A DNA stretch of 64,000 bases from Mitosporidium daphniae (GCF_000760515.2 NW_013546700.1:1-64000); one strand, 5' to 3'; counted from the stretch's first letter, positions 20,326-30,843 are shown. Numbers and translations: made by a program. The notes: generated by a model not told the origin, from the letters alone.

Positions 20326-20995
20326 ATGTACTCTGCTACCCAACGCTTTGGATCGGTTCTTTCTTTTGCCACGTCCGTGGCTCTGTCACTCGCCGTACTG
20401 ACGGCACTGACGACATGGTTCATAACAAAAGAGCCGGCAAATATTTCAATCAGCATAAACTCTGTCAATTTGTAAAAATGGTCCCCATCTCACTCACCAT
20501 AGAAAGCAGGGCAAGGAGGGCCATTACGTGGTCAGAACGACTGATCTGCTTGATGTTCTTTCGTCGCTAGATGTCGACCTTAGGCCTCTCTTTAACTGGA
20601 ATGTGAAGGAGGTCTTTGCGTTCTTGGTGGTCGAATATGAGAGTACAAGGCCCCATGACAAGGTCCGCATACACAATGAACATGTTCTTTGGGATCGAGT
20701 GATTGTCAGCGAAAACTTGGGCAAAAGCCTCGTCAAAGCAAACTCTGTGCGATTCTCAACCCTTAAGCATAGATTCCGCATCTCCAATCTCAGCAACAAG
20801 TATCCCATTGCGGATATTAACAATTTATTCCGAAATAAGTAAGAATCTACACTGCTCACGCTTCTTTCTAGGGACGCTATTGCTGAGCTCAAAGTGACCC
20901 TCAAATGGACCACGTTTCCATGGATTGGCGCCATTTTCCACAAGGCGTCCGACGAGCGATCGGTCACATTTTCGCTGACTCAGAACGGCCAATAA
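20326..20995 (+). CDS. SPC3: Signal peptidase complex subunit 3 (SPC3/SPCS3)
   Basis: Exons 20326-20471, 20503-20838 and 20872-20995 (introns 31 and 33 nt) encode 201 aa. One N-terminal membrane anchor (residues ~11-34) precedes a lumenal domain with the family segments LRPLFNWNVKEVFAFLVVEY and NEHVLWDRVIVS, and AELKVTLKWTTFPWIGAI at the end; animal SPCS3 has FDWNVKQLFLYLSAEY and VVLWDKIV. It is an essential subunit of ER signal peptidase. The last exon was found because the gene otherwise lacks the conserved beta-strands. Confidence 0.92.
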
Positions 20996-21148
20996 ATCAG
21001 CGGGAAACCCCGGCAACTTTGCATGAAGAGTTTCGTAATTTTGTACCTTTGTATGATGATTAAGCACATAGGGGATATAGGACACGCGCCTGCATCCATA
21101 CTGGACGCTTCTTGCGATGCAAAAAGTTTGTAAAATACAGGCTCGTAG

Positions 21149-24100
21149 TTAGCGAAAGCCAGATCTTCTGTTCGTCCTTGGTACAATAGCCGGCCTAGTA
21201 AGCGGAAGACTCTTTTGGGAGTGAGAAAGAAATCTCAATCCCGGCTGGCTTGAGAATGGCGTAGGAAACAACTGTGAAGACGCGTAACTTTCCTGTGAAG
21301 AAAAAATCAAGTTCTGCAACAGTGGATCTTGCTGCGTTGTCAGGCTTTGGCTTGATGGTTCTTTGGAAGTCTGTGAAAAGCAAAAAAGATCTTGTCGCCG
21401 AAAGATATTTCTGATCTTGAGCAGGTTTGGATCGTCAGGAATTTCCCTTTCCGCCACTGTCCGAAGCATCTGGTGCTCCCATAGATCACTTAGCTCTGTC
21501 TGTATGGTCGTCCCCATTGCTAATTTTTCTTCACAATGCATCTTTAGCTTCTCGGTTTCAGAAAGTTCCAAACTAAGAGCGCTTCTGTCAGCAGATTGGG
21601 AAAATTCCTTGCGAGTGATCTCTGAGAGAGAAAAGAACAACGAATCTGTGACTGCTGCAAGGGAAATAGCACTACTAGTGCGGTCTTTACAGCCTTCAAA
21701 TGTTGGGGTGAGGCTAATGGTGTCAGGAAGCCCAACAAGCTTCAAAAAGGCCCTTCGCATTGCATGCAAATCGCCATCTTTATCGGCAGCGGATTGCTGC
21801 TTGGTTTGGTGTTCGGTCAGTAAGTATGCAATATGAGACAGCTTGAATTTGATAATTGGATCATTGCGGCTTGTAATTTCCCGAAACTGACGGATGAGAC
21901 TCAAAAGTTGGGGCCATACCTCGTCAAGCAGCGAGTAGAGGAGATAAAAAGTGCACCTCTTTTGCGGGCGTGAAATCCGCTTTAGCTGGCTCCGCATGAC
22001 ACGCTGTCGTAGTTCGTTCAGGGAGCAGCATGCAATGAATGGCTTTCTTGAGCTTTCAACCATCGTTTCTGAGGTATCAGAGATGGGGCTTGATTTGGAG
22101 GTACCAAGATCCTGAAGGATAGCCACAAGGTCGCTCTTGATGAATTCAACAAAATCCTCTCTAGGCATGTCGTCCTGAAACGAATGTAGGCTTGTTCCAT
22201 ATGACTGATCACCTGTAAAGTTACCTCCCAAAGTCAATAAAAGAAACAACTTGAACCACGAAAAGATGCCGACAACTGTGTGTTTCTTTCGAAAGTTGCT
22301 TTTGGAAAGCCCGACTTTAAAGGCGGAACGATATGACCATTGCTTGAAACCTTCAAACGGAAGCTCGAAAGTATATCTGGGGACAGCTGACAAAGACCGC
22401 TGTAAATCCTCAAATGACGCTCCGGGAAAGGGGGTTGGTAGCGAAATGCTAGATGAATTTGTATGGGACAGCCAGCGGTATGAGATCAGGTAAATTTCGT
22501 GATCCGAATAGTATTGTAGAAAATGGACATCAACATACCCATTGCCCGGGAAACATAGCGGAGCGACGTCAACTAGAAAGGCATTCCTCTGGGTGGTTGT
22601 GAAACACACAGGAAGAGCTGTGCTAACCGCGGAACCGTTGCGAAACCCCCAACCGACGCCGCTCTTTACAGCTGGAATGCGGATTGCGACCTTGCTAGGG
22701 GCAGAAGAAAATTCCGTTGTTGGAAGAATGGCCAGTTGTATTTCTTGTGAAGCTTTATCCCAAATGACAATACCGAAAAAATCAACGCTCAAGTGGAACA
22801 ATCGAACACTGGTATGGCGATGCTCATGGCTCGTGCCCGTAAGATAATCGAGGCTCCAGCAATGAGTGGTCCTCCATTCGGAAAAAGTCGGAAAAGAGAC
22901 CAGTTGGTCAACGAAAACCTTTTCATTGCTGATGGAGAGGATTCCAGGGACACTTGATGCTCCCGCTGTGGCATCAGTATCGCCTCTGATAACCTCTCCC
23001 AGTGGCGGGAGAAAGAGGAAAGGCACGCCTTCAGAAATCTTCCCGATCACTTCGGCTTGCTGATCGCATTTAAGCAAAAGGAAACACTCTCCAATGGCAA
23101 TCCAAAATCTACCCTCTTGAAGGGAGTATTCGAAGATGATGGGAATCAATTCCGTTTCCTTTTTATTTACAACGAGATGACAAAGATCGTACGAGTGAAG
23201 CCTGCTCTTATCACCGCCATCCCCTACGCTCCATTCAATAATAGTCAGATCTGAGCAAAGAACAGCAAAATCTCCCTTCACTCTAGGCGAAATCTTCAAT
23301 GAGAGCAACGAACATCGTGGGTCCTTTTGCATCTTTATCGCAATGTACTCATTGATAACATCTGGGGTGATCCTCCCATTATTGCTCCACCACAACAGTG
23401 AATTCCACTTTGAAATCTTTGTAGGAATGCTGAAAATTTGGACAGAATAAGATGTCCTGATTCCCAAAACCGGAACACTGCAAGTTGACGGTGCCCGGGA
23501 TATTTCCATGATGGGTTGGGCAGTTTCTTTCCACAAGAGCGTCGATTTTTCCGAGTGCATGTTAGTTTGTGAAGATCCCTCCATAAACGAAACTCGAGGG
23601 ATCAGAAGAGGATCGATTAGGGAGAAGGGCCTCTTGGAGATGCGGTCGACCACAGGACCAACATGCTCCGCTCGAAGTGCCCATAGCTCGGTATTTGATG
23701 TTCCCTTAATCACAAGCAGAAATTGAAGAGAAAGATCTTGATGATTGGCAAAGTCCTTGAAAGCAGTCTCCATTACGACGGCTCTAATGGTATGCTTTGA
23801 AAATATCGAATAGCAAGGCGGTGGAAGCATACTTGTCTCTGGTAACGGTAATTCCTTTGTTTCTGGCGGAAATAGAGGCTCTGTAGTTGGCCCATCGGCT
23901 ACAAGAGGCAATGTAACTGTCTTTCCGAAAATATTTTCCTCCTCAAGAAATGAAGCAAGAAGCTCTGATGAGATATGGAGGTTGCGATGTGCCTTTTGAA
24001 AATCGCTCGTCATGTTTTTCAGAAAATTTTTCTTTGCAGCAGCAGGCACTTTTGTTGCGGGTTTCCCAAGACATTGCGTTACAGAATGAGCTGCATTTGC

Positions 24101-24274
24101 ACGCGTCAGTTCTTCCAGCTCCTCCACGATAAGGTCGTAAGGAGAGGAAGAAGTGAATTTGCGCAAGAACAAAAGAGGTGAGATTGGAAATATGGTGTCC
24201 CATCTGGGACTGGAATTTGTCTCAACTGTGGGCAGCCTCTTGTTGTTGCACGAGCTCCTGGGGCGCTCGTGCAT
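21149..24274 (-). CDS. Rrn6/TAF1C-like RNA polymerase I core factor subunit (tentative)
   Basis: A single frame of 1041 codons. The N-terminal two thirds look like a degenerate WD40-type propeller (strand-like segments such as FAVLCSDLTIIEWSV, FHLSVDFFGIVIWDK, RFWIAIGECFLLL), the last third is helical, and the C-terminus is Ser/Gln-rich with SSQPG and ends RRSGFR. That order, and a Ser-Gln-Pro tail ending in a short basic Gly-Phe motif, is that of Rrn6/TAF1C, the propeller subunit of the Pol I core factor. No single motif is decisive; another large WD-like protein remains possible. A TTAGGGTTA box lies about 30 bp before its start. Confidence 0.5.
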   Translation of the reverse strand: MHERPRSSCNNKRLPTVETNSSPRWDTIFPISPLLFLRKFTSSSPYDLIVEELEELTRANAAHSVTQCLGKPATKVPAAAKKNFLKNMTSDFQKAHRNLHISSELLASFLEEENIFGKTVTLPLVADGPTTEPLFPPETKELPLPETSMLPPPCYSIFSKHTIRAVVMETAFKDFANHQDLSLQFLLVIKGTSNTELWALRAEHVGPVVDRISKRPFSLIDPLLIPRVSFMEGSSQTNMHSEKSTLLWKETAQPIMEISRAPSTCSVPVLGIRTSYSVQIFSIPTKISKWNSLLWWSNNGRITPDVINEYIAIKMQKDPRCSLLSLKISPRVKGDFAVLCSDLTIIEWSVGDGGDKSRLHSYDLCHLVVNKKETELIPIIFEYSLQEGRFWIAIGECFLLLKCDQQAEVIGKISEGVPFLFLPPLGEVIRGDTDATAGASSVPGILSISNEKVFVDQLVSFPTFSEWRTTHCWSLDYLTGTSHEHRHTSVRLFHLSVDFFGIVIWDKASQEIQLAILPTTEFSSAPSKVAIRIPAVKSGVGWGFRNGSAVSTALPVCFTTTQRNAFLVDVAPLCFPGNGYVDVHFLQYYSDHEIYLISYRWLSHTNSSSISLPTPFPGASFEDLQRSLSAVPRYTFELPFEGFKQWSYRSAFKVGLSKSNFRKKHTVVGIFSWFKLFLLLTLGGNFTGDQSYGTSLHSFQDDMPREDFVEFIKSDLVAILQDLGTSKSSPISDTSETMVESSRKPFIACCSLNELRQRVMRSQLKRISRPQKRCTFYLLYSLLDEVWPQLLSLIRQFREITSRNDPIIKFKLSHIAYLLTEHQTKQQSAADKDGDLHAMRRAFLKLVGLPDTISLTPTFEGCKDRTSSAISLAAVTDSLFFSLSEITRKEFSQSADRSALSLELSETEKLKMHCEEKLAMGTTIQTELSDLWEHQMLRTVAEREIPDDPNLLKIRNIFRRQDLFCFSQTSKEPSSQSLTTQQDPLLQNLIFSSQESYASSQLFPTPFSSQPGLRFLSHSQKSLPLTRPAIVPRTNRRSGFR

Positions 24275-24523
24275 AGACTGAATTGAAAGTTTATAAAATT
24301 AAATTAGGGTTACATTTATTGAGGTACACTATACCATCCCGGCCGGCCGGAGCCCCGATTAATACAGCCAGGGTAGCGTTCGGAGCGTACATTTTGCAGA
24401 ACTCGGTTCGATGATGCCGCAAAACGAGTAGCCGCACCAGTAAATTATTTCTTTTGAGTCTGACTTAATTTATTAAATTTAGGGTTGGAAGATCTGTTTA
24501 ATTCCAATTGTATCTTGCTTGCC
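24275..24523. promoter_or_regulatory. Divergent promoter with two TTAGGGTT boxes
   Basis: This 249-bp spacer separates two divergent genes. Each has its own copy of the motif close to its start: TTAGGGTTA at 24304-24312 (30 bp from the minus-strand ATG at 24274) and TTTAGGGTT at 24478-24486 (38 bp before the plus-strand ATG at 24524). A GGCCGGCCGG stretch lies between them. I looked for a tRNA around the GGTTCGA at 24405 and found no matching arms. Confidence 0.5.
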
Positions 24524-24823
24524 ATGTCAGCTCGTGTCCCTCCTGGAGACAAGTCGGCCATCCATCGACGGCTGGTAGAGCTTTCGGACTCGCTTCTCAA
24601 CACCATGCATCGAACTCAGAAGGTAATAAAAGACGATCTCGACCGGCTAAAGAAATCAGAGTTCCACATAGAGAGCCGCATCTCGAGCGTCTCAAAGGAA
24701 GAAACCCTAATTAAGGCTTTCAACGAGCAGACTCGATATGGAACATTTTATGTCTGGATTGTCTTGATAATTTGTACACTTTTATTTTTCTTTGTCATTT
24801 TTTTCATCAGGGCCATTGGCTGA
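24524..24823 (+). CDS. Tail-anchored SNARE, USE1-like
   Basis: A 99-aa protein with a central heptad-repeat helix (about residues 18-70, beginning LVELSDSLLNTMHRTQKVIK) and a C-terminal membrane anchor (WIVLIICTLLFFFVIFFI) followed by only Arg-Ala-Ile-Gly. This is the layout of a tail-anchored SNARE. The spacing of VIKxDxxxL to the anchor and the final FIR resemble USE1, a Q-SNARE of ER retrograde traffic; Sec20 is the other candidate. It is much shorter than USE1, keeping little more than the SNARE motif and anchor. Start ATG 24524 was preferred over an upstream in-frame TTG. Confidence 0.6.
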   Translation: MSARVPPGDKSAIHRRLVELSDSLLNTMHRTQKVIKDDLDRLKKSEFHIESRISSVSKEETLIKAFNEQTRYGTFYVWIVLIICTLLFFFVIFFIRAIG

Positions 24824-25042
24824 GTAATGAAGTAAAGTCTGCAAAATCACACCCAAAGCGACCCCCCCCCTCCATTTAATCCAACAATCCCATCCGGCCA
24901 TTTAAATTCGGGGTTTCAGGCAATGGAAACCGAATTTTTATTATTTACGTACCATAGTGGCATGACATTTGTGGCCAGAAAATAAGCTATCCAAGTGACG
25001 TTAGGACAAAGGATGTTGGTGCCTGGCGGCACTAGAGGCGTG

Positions 25043-26106
25043 TTATTCTTTGGCATGTCGCTCCCAGAAATATTCGATTTCATCAAAGAATTTAGTAAAG
25101 GACGAAAGATGGGAAAAGGCCTCAACCATACCAGAGCTATACATAAATTCAAGAAGATCAGAAATGTATGCAGGCTGTTCATCTTCAGCATTGACAGATG
25201 ATTGATCCTGAGCATTGACAGATGATTGATCCTGAGCATTGACAGATGATTGATCCTGAGCATTGACGGACAATTCGCCCTTTTCAATGATCGAAATCAT
25301 GACAAAAAATTTGGCAATAGCCCTGGGGATGATCAGATTTTCAGAAATGGAGGCTGGATTTTGGCGTGGGCTCCAATTGCAGCGCTCGGTGACGCGCTTC
25401 CATATTTTGGAGGCGAGCCAGATGGCATTAAATGAAATGGCAGCGAGGGCCATGATCCAGTTATTTCTTTCTACTTCGCTAATTTTTTGGACTTTGTTGA
25501 CAGGTAACTCTGGTATCGCTGGCGTGATCAGAATATCACTCGTAGTCTCCGTACTATTGATTGACTTTTGTCCAATCTGGATTGCAGGGGAGGCGCCAGG
25601 CATTCTTACAATCGGACATGGAAGGCGAGAAGAGGAATTATCGTGAAAAGATGCTGAAGAGGGTGGTGGTGGTGAAAGGATCCTCTTGTGGAAAACGTCA
25701 AGAATGGTCAAAAAAATTGAGAGCAGGGCATTGGTCTGTTCGTATGGTAGCCCTGCAAATATAAAATGGGGTGACTTACTGTAAATGTCCCCATCTTCGG
25801 GAATGAAAAGATTTGCTACTTTGATGATGGAGCCGCAATGCTCAATTTGATACAAGGAGCAGAGGCTCTTAATTGAGGGCTGAGTAAATATGTTCCATCT
25901 GATCCGTTCAAGCGAAATTAGTCTTGGCCTAAGCTCTGCAATTTCATCCGATATTTTTGCAGTGTTCATGCTGCATTCCTCAAGAATTTGTGCGAGGAGT
26001 CCCCTCAGGCATTCCCTTCGAGCTGACAGAGACATGCAGTCCAAGCAAAATCGGGATAAAAGCAGTGCGGTCTGCACACATAACTACTAACCATAACCCT
26101 AGCCAT
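25043..26106 (-). CDS. Possible Atg14/UVRAG-like PI3-kinase regulatory subunit
   Basis: Exons complement of 26098-26106, 25780-26071 and 25043-25752 give 336 aa; the introns are 26 and 27 nt, and the second is in frame without a stop, so it would go unnoticed in an ORF search. Near the N-terminus are an FCLDC pair and a helical segment with LRGLLAQILEE, then a short beta-rich region (SIIKVANLFIPEDGDIY) and an LLSIFLTILDVFHKRI helix. This resembles the Atg14/UVRAG/Vps38 arrangement (CxxC, coiled coil, IxxLxLP then a helix), but weakly. A 24-bp repeat codes for SSVNAQDQ copies near the C-terminus. The nine-nucleotide first exon is an inference. Confidence 0.4.
25190..25268 (-). repeat. In-frame 24-bp tandem repeat
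   Basis: Three exact 24-bp copies (25190-25213, 25214-25237, 25238-25261) and a partial fourth code for the octapeptide SSVNAQDQ in the minus-strand gene at 25043-26106. The exact identity of copies points to recent expansion. Confidence 0.9.
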
Positions 26107-26411
26107 TCGACAGCTTGCCCACATTTGCGATTCGTAATGTAATGTTTATTGGATTTTATATTTTTGCAAAAGGAATGCAAAATTGGGGCTCTAAATGCCT
26201 TTTTAGATTCTTATTGATAGTTAAATTGACGCCTTTTGATTTAGGCCTTTTTGCGGGATCACGAGTCAAGAGTATAAAAAATCGCGTGGTCATTATTATT
26301 TTGCATGCTACCCATATTTATCTCATTAAAACGCTGAGAAACTTCAGAAATCACTTCGGAAAAGTAAAATACCCAGGGCCAAATATATACTAAAGCATTA
26401 AAACCTACAAA
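26107..26411. other. Spacer, no gene recognised
   Basis: About 305 bp between the minus-strand gene at 25043-26106 and the 3' end of the next minus-strand gene. A 92-codon plus-strand frame overlaps it, but it is of low complexity and unlike its neighbours. TAACCCTA at 26094-26101, just at the left border, lies in the first intron of the gene to the left. Confidence 0.4.
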
Positions 26412-27047
26412 TCAATTACCTTTTATATTATCCCAGAAGAAATAGATAACCAAAATCAGCAAAATCGAAATCGTAACGAAAAAAGGGTGTTTAATTATTC
26501 TGAAAATCGTTCCAAAAATCACATAAACAAATGAAAGAATCGAGTTTCTGGGTGCTGCGCTAATACCAGATGATAGCCCGAAAACACTAGGCAACTTGAA
26601 AATTCCGGAAAAGCCAAAGAGGGTATGTAAAATAAACAACCCCATGAGAGTCAACCCGATAAGAACCCCGGTGATTATAGGCATACCTTTTATACGGCTT
26701 TTGCCCGCTAACGCTTCATGCGCGCTGATTGATGACATATCTTCTGAATTAAATACCTTGGGTTTGATGGTTGCTGAAGTGCTAGATTCGGTATTATTGG
26801 TGATACTAGATTTTTGGGTTAGCATGTCTGCGTCTGGAGCTTTTTTCCTTCCAAGGGAGAAAACTACAATGCCAACAATAAGCAAAATGACCAAAATGGC
26901 GGAAACCGAGGTGATGATCAGTGACCTCTTGGATGCGAATAGCTTTCGAGGATTCATGTTGAATGGGAATAACTTTCGAGGATCCATGTTGGATGGGAAT
27001 AAGTTTCGAAGATTGATGTTGGATGAGAATAACTGTCGAGGATTCAT
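26412..27047 (-). CDS. Unidentified membrane protein with N-terminal decapeptide repeats
   Basis: A 211-aa frame starting at ATG 27047. The first 40 residues are four copies of a ten-residue repeat of the form N-M-x-P-R-K-L-F-x-S. Then follow three hydrophobic segments that could span a membrane: IITSVSAILVILLIVGIVVF, a stretch around MPIITGVLIGLTLMGLFILH, and FFVTISILLILVIYFFW close to the C-terminus. Between the first two is a Ser/Thr-rich hydrophilic part. The repeats are basic, so the N-terminus is probably cytosolic. I know no family with this layout. Low-complexity repeats plus helices would fit a lineage-specific surface or spore membrane protein, but that is inference. Confidence 0.65.
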   Translation of the reverse strand: MNPRQLFSSNINLRNLFPSNMDPRKLFPFNMNPRKLFASKRSLIITSVSAILVILLIVGIVVFSLGRKKAPDADMLTQKSSITNNTESSTSATIKPKVFNSEDMSSISAHEALAGKSRIKGMPIITGVLIGLTLMGLFILHTLFGFSGIFKLPSVFGLSSGISAAPRNSILSFVYVIFGTIFRIIKHPFFVTISILLILVIYFFWDNIKGN

Positions 27048-27050
27048 GTT
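26931..27050 (-). repeat. Four-copy 30-bp coding repeat
   Basis: Four 30-bp units with scattered substitutions encode the N-x-x-P/L-R-x-L-F-x-S/F decapeptide at the N-terminus of the membrane protein at 26412-27047. The repeat includes the start codon, so loss or gain of a unit would move the start without changing frame. Confidence 0.85.
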
Positions 27051-27482
27051 AGAATGCAACTTGAAAATTCTTGAAAACAGGCCTTACATAAAGACCCATG
27101 CAATTGCATTGATTGGTGCGAATTATTCTAATTAGAAGATCAAAATTTAATTATTTCATCGAATCATGACATTTGAGAATTGGGGTTTATTTATGGCTCT
27201 GTAAACTCTATAATTTGGAAAGCAATTTATTTATCAAGGCATCTACCAATAGTAGCGCTGGTATGTGGCAAATAAATGGCATAGCAATCGATACACACAT
27301 ACCCTTCTTAATACAGACATTCATATCGGTAAGAGATTCGGGACCACGCTTGACGTCTTGGAACAAAACTAAACCTTGAAATGCGGTCACGTATGAAATC
27401 CGGTAACTTGTGTTACAAAATGTAGGTAGCTTTAAAATAGGATGTAAAATAAAATATCGGATACATATGTTTTTATATATTT
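27048..27482. other. Spacer with a possible small spliced minus-strand exon
   Basis: 435 bp with no firm gene. On the minus strand, a frame ending in TAG at 27208 reads KKGMCVSIAMPF...LINKLLSKL. If a 44-nt GT-AG segment (complement of about 27250-27293) were removed, it would join VKRGPESLTDMNVCIKK to ALLLVDALINKLLSKL, which looks like a helical protein end. I found no convincing start or family, so this is only a candidate. Confidence 0.25.
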
Positions 27483-28846
27483 CTAAGAAAGTAACAGAAT
27501 GACCGAGGAAAACGAGCAAAGAAGGAAAACCAGAATGCCAAATACACCCAATATGCCCGCAATAATGCGTAGCGGCGTTTTTGGCGTGACCTTTCCGCTA
27601 CGCGTCATCATCAAGTAGAATGTGGCGGGAAGGATGTAGCAAATGACAGACGACGAGAATGCTCCAACAAAACTTAGAACAACAATAAATGACGGCTGGA
27701 GCAGCGCAGTTCCCACCGTCATCAGCAAAAAAAAAGAGTCAGACAAAGCCTGGTGACAAACTCATTTCTTTCTCTCGTTGTCAAAAGGGACATTAGCTTT
27801 ATAGCAGAAGCTCGATATGGAAGCACCTGCAGCGGATATGAGAAAGAAATCAACGTAGCGTAGAAAATCCGGGCAAGTTGGTATGGGATCGAATCGACGG
27901 GATACCATGTGAGTAGGGTTCCTGGCTCTGTGTTAAACTTGTCGAAAAACGAATACAACGAGCTGAACGAAAAAACAAGATACAAACTCAGGGCCACGCC
28001 GATTGCGACTCCACACATGGTTGCCATTGAGGAGACCTTGTTGTTTTTCGTTTCATTAAATAGGGTGAATATAATTTGGTGGCAAGAAAAAGCAAAAACG
28101 GCTGTCCCAAAAAAGCCGATGTTCTTAAGGGTGATCGGATATGCCCAAGAAAGCTTGTCAAATAACGCCCAGATGGAGGCAGAATTTCCGCTCGGTGGCG
28201 GAAGCGCCCAAATTCCATACACCGAAAGAAGGACCAAGTAAATGGTTGCCGCGATTCCAAACGCCGATGTAAATTGAAGTCTCTTGGAGGTCTTCAACAT
28301 AGAAAGGGGGAACAGGATAAATGTGCCCATAAATAGCATCCATATCCTAGCATCTGCCAGAACATGCCCCTCGGAAAGATGAAGCCCCCACATTGCGACC
28401 TTGCTACATGTTGATCCAATAATCATCACATAGGATAGGGAAACGCCGATGGCTTTTGTCACGATGCAGATATCCAATATATGCCCTGCCAAAGGAAGTG
28501 TCGATTCTGCGAGCGAAGACGGCGACGAAGTGCGTCCAATATACGAGGCACATTCCAAATAAAGGTAAAGACCGGTGAAGGATGCTATTGCGGCGATCAG
28601 CAAAATCAACGGGCCCAAAAGATATCCAAACGAGAAAATTATGCACGGTAGACTGATGATAGCAGCCCCGATGGTGATTTTGATCAAGTTGAGGCCGGAT
28701 CCGAAAAGTGTGGCGGTGGCTCTGCGTTCAAGCTCATCGTATTTGGACATGGAAGCTGTATCCATGTGAGCGGATTCGATTGTGGGAATCGAATTGAGAT
28801 GTTGATCCATCACGGAGATTCCCTTAAGATTATGGAAACTTGACAT
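27483..28846 (-). CDS. Amino-acid transporter, AAAP/SLC38 family (frameshifted in this assembly)
   Basis: A polytopic transporter of about 454 aa split over two frames: 28846 down to about 27736, then down to 27483. The break is at a run of nine T (27727-27735, A on the plus strand); one more T would join LTLFF directly to LLMTVGTALLQ and give a continuous membrane protein, so a sequencing or assembly error is most likely. Features of the family: SGLNLIKITIGAAIISLP near residue 50, a Gly/Pro-rich first helix, about eleven hydrophobic segments, and IFYATLISFSYPLQVLPYR late in the protein. It probably moves neutral amino acids across the vacuolar or plasma membrane. A genuine programmed frameshift is possible but unsupported. 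Confidence 0.85.
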
Positions 28847-28979
28847 TTACTGCCAAACCGATGAATATGATCTTAATTAGGGCCCCAGAATTAACAGTTA
28901 AAAATAACTTTTTTACATTTAAGTCTCTAAATTTAAAGTATGAATCATCGCACAAATAATCTCGGATTTAATTAATTAA

Positions 28980-30843
28980 TTAATAAATAGTGGGGAGATA
29001 CATCTGCATCGAGCCATCATTCGAGCCAAGATATATCCAAGGAAAAGACGGATGGAATGCAAGTGAATTGAGGGCGACCGACTTTCCCAGTGGCGTGACG
29101 GGCTTCAAAATCTTGACAGGCACCACAAGGGGATTTTGAAGCGAAGAATCGTCAAATACCTTTGCATAGCAAATGTGTGCATTTCCGTCGTCGCTGCAGC
29201 TGGCAAAGAGCGGGTATTTTTGGTGGTATGAAAGCGCACGGACCCCATCCTTGTGATATCTATGCAAGTAACGCAATGAAAATGCTACCTGAGCGTCTTG
29301 TAAGCATTGGAGAGTTCCATGTCAAACCAAGAGACACGGCAGTCAAGGGAGCCAACGATCACATGTTCGCCATGCGGGTGTACGCTCATGCAAGAGACGT
29401 TTTGAAGCCCCTTCATATCAATTCTCTTTTGTACAAGCTGTTTAGAAAGATCATAGGACCTGATTGCCCGTTGGGTAACCAAGAAAAAGTATGGTTTTGT
29501 TGGATGGAAGGCCGCATCGACAGCAGTTCCATCAATTTTTTTAAATGGAAGCTGGAAGCTGGCTTTTGAAAGCTGGTGGATGATAATGGCACTGTTGTTG
29601 GCTAAAAATTAGCTAAGCAAATGATAAGGGGGTACCCTTTGGTGCCACTGAGGCCAAGTAGTCTCCTTTCCGATGCCAGGCAAGCCGTGTGATCGCATGC
29701 GAATTGATGGCGAACGAAACGACCTCTAAAGGAATTTCCTTTCCCAAAGAAATGAGTCTTTTCTGAATCCAAGATTCGTTCTTTTGCAACGCATTGAACA
29801 AATTTCCAATCAGCGATTGCTGAACAGAAGACCCAATAAACAGATTCAAAAGAATTAATTTTGATCCGCAGGAAATAGCAGCAAGAGAACCCAACTGGGC
29901 TGTTGGATTCCATGCAATTGAAGAAACCGGATCTTCGCCCTCGCTTATCAGCCATTTGGCATATGTTTTTCCAAAAATCACGTCCGAAAGGGTCAACGAA
30001 CCATCCGCAAAGCCTGCAAGAAGCCAATGGCCTGTTGCGTCAATTGCCATCGAAGTGATGGGTGAAGAAGTCGGGTAAGTTGTAGCATCAAGCTTCAAAC
30101 CAAGCACATTTGGATATGGACGGAGATCAGAAAGCTCTGGAAGCTTAGGAAGCATGCTTTCAGGGTCAATATTCAAACGGGACTTCTTTGCTCTTGGGCA
30201 AAGATATAAATCAAGGCAGCGGGAAAATCGTTCTTGCATTGCATATGGGTATCCCGGGACGTGTCTCAATGAAGAGTAGCTGAAAATAAGCAACAAAATC
30301 TTACCTGGTAGGAATCCATTTTCGAGAAGGCTTTCCAGAGGCAACCGATTTTTCAAAATGCTCTTTGACGGAAGACGTGGCAAGGTACTCTGGCAACGGC
30401 CTATAAGACTCGCGATGCCCTGGCAAAGTGATTTTAGGTGCAGCAATATGGGAATGGATGGATGGCGAATCAGACACAGAGGACGACCACAAGTCGAAAA
30501 ACACATCAGTTTCCGTGCACTCCTCTGGCTGTCGCTTGATCCATCCCTGTCGGATTGCATGCACAAGTTTCTTGACTTTTTTGGCTTCATGTGCAGAGGG
30601 CAAAAAGCCTCTTTTGGGCGGGTTCGTATTCAACGCAACTGGCACATGCTGAACGGTGCCGGTAAAAAAATCTATGGATGGGGCAAAGGGATCGAAATGT
30701 ATATCGGCCGTGGTTCCCTCAAAAAGCGCGGTTATGATCTCCAGCTCTTCCCGAGTGAGGGGCTCGCCATCTGGAGCAATGGTCCGCCATGCACTTGGAT
30801 TGTCCACGGAGGAGAGAAAGGCATCCAGGGATGTTGCTTGCAT
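28980..30843 (-). CDS. ERB1: BOP1/Erb1 ribosome biogenesis protein
   Basis: Exons complement of 30305-30843, 29636-30279, 29289-29601 and 28980-29259 (introns 25, 34 and 29 nt), 591 aa. The N-terminal domain has the AIRQGWI and [15 protein letters not shown] motifs; then [40 protein letters not shown] and [13 protein letters not shown], which are diagnostic. A seven-bladed WD40 domain follows, with [20 protein letters not shown] and [12 protein letters not shown] close to the end. BOP1 forms the PeBoW complex for 60S and ITS2 processing. It shares a 57-bp spacer with the divergent proteasome gene. Confidence 0.95.

Noticed and set aside
20825-21186. Minus-strand frames antisense to the SPC3 last exon
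   Set aside because: They read plausibly for about 20 residues, but the plus strand carries the conserved SPC3 C-terminus and no start or splice joins them into a gene.
24395-24425. GGTTCGA resembling a tRNA B box
   Set aside because: No A box at the right distance and no complementary acceptor or anticodon arms on either strand.
24916-25287. 123-codon minus-strand frame overlapping the 24-bp repeat
   Set aside because: It is the same repeat read in a second phase; the frame with the better N-terminus and splice sites was kept.
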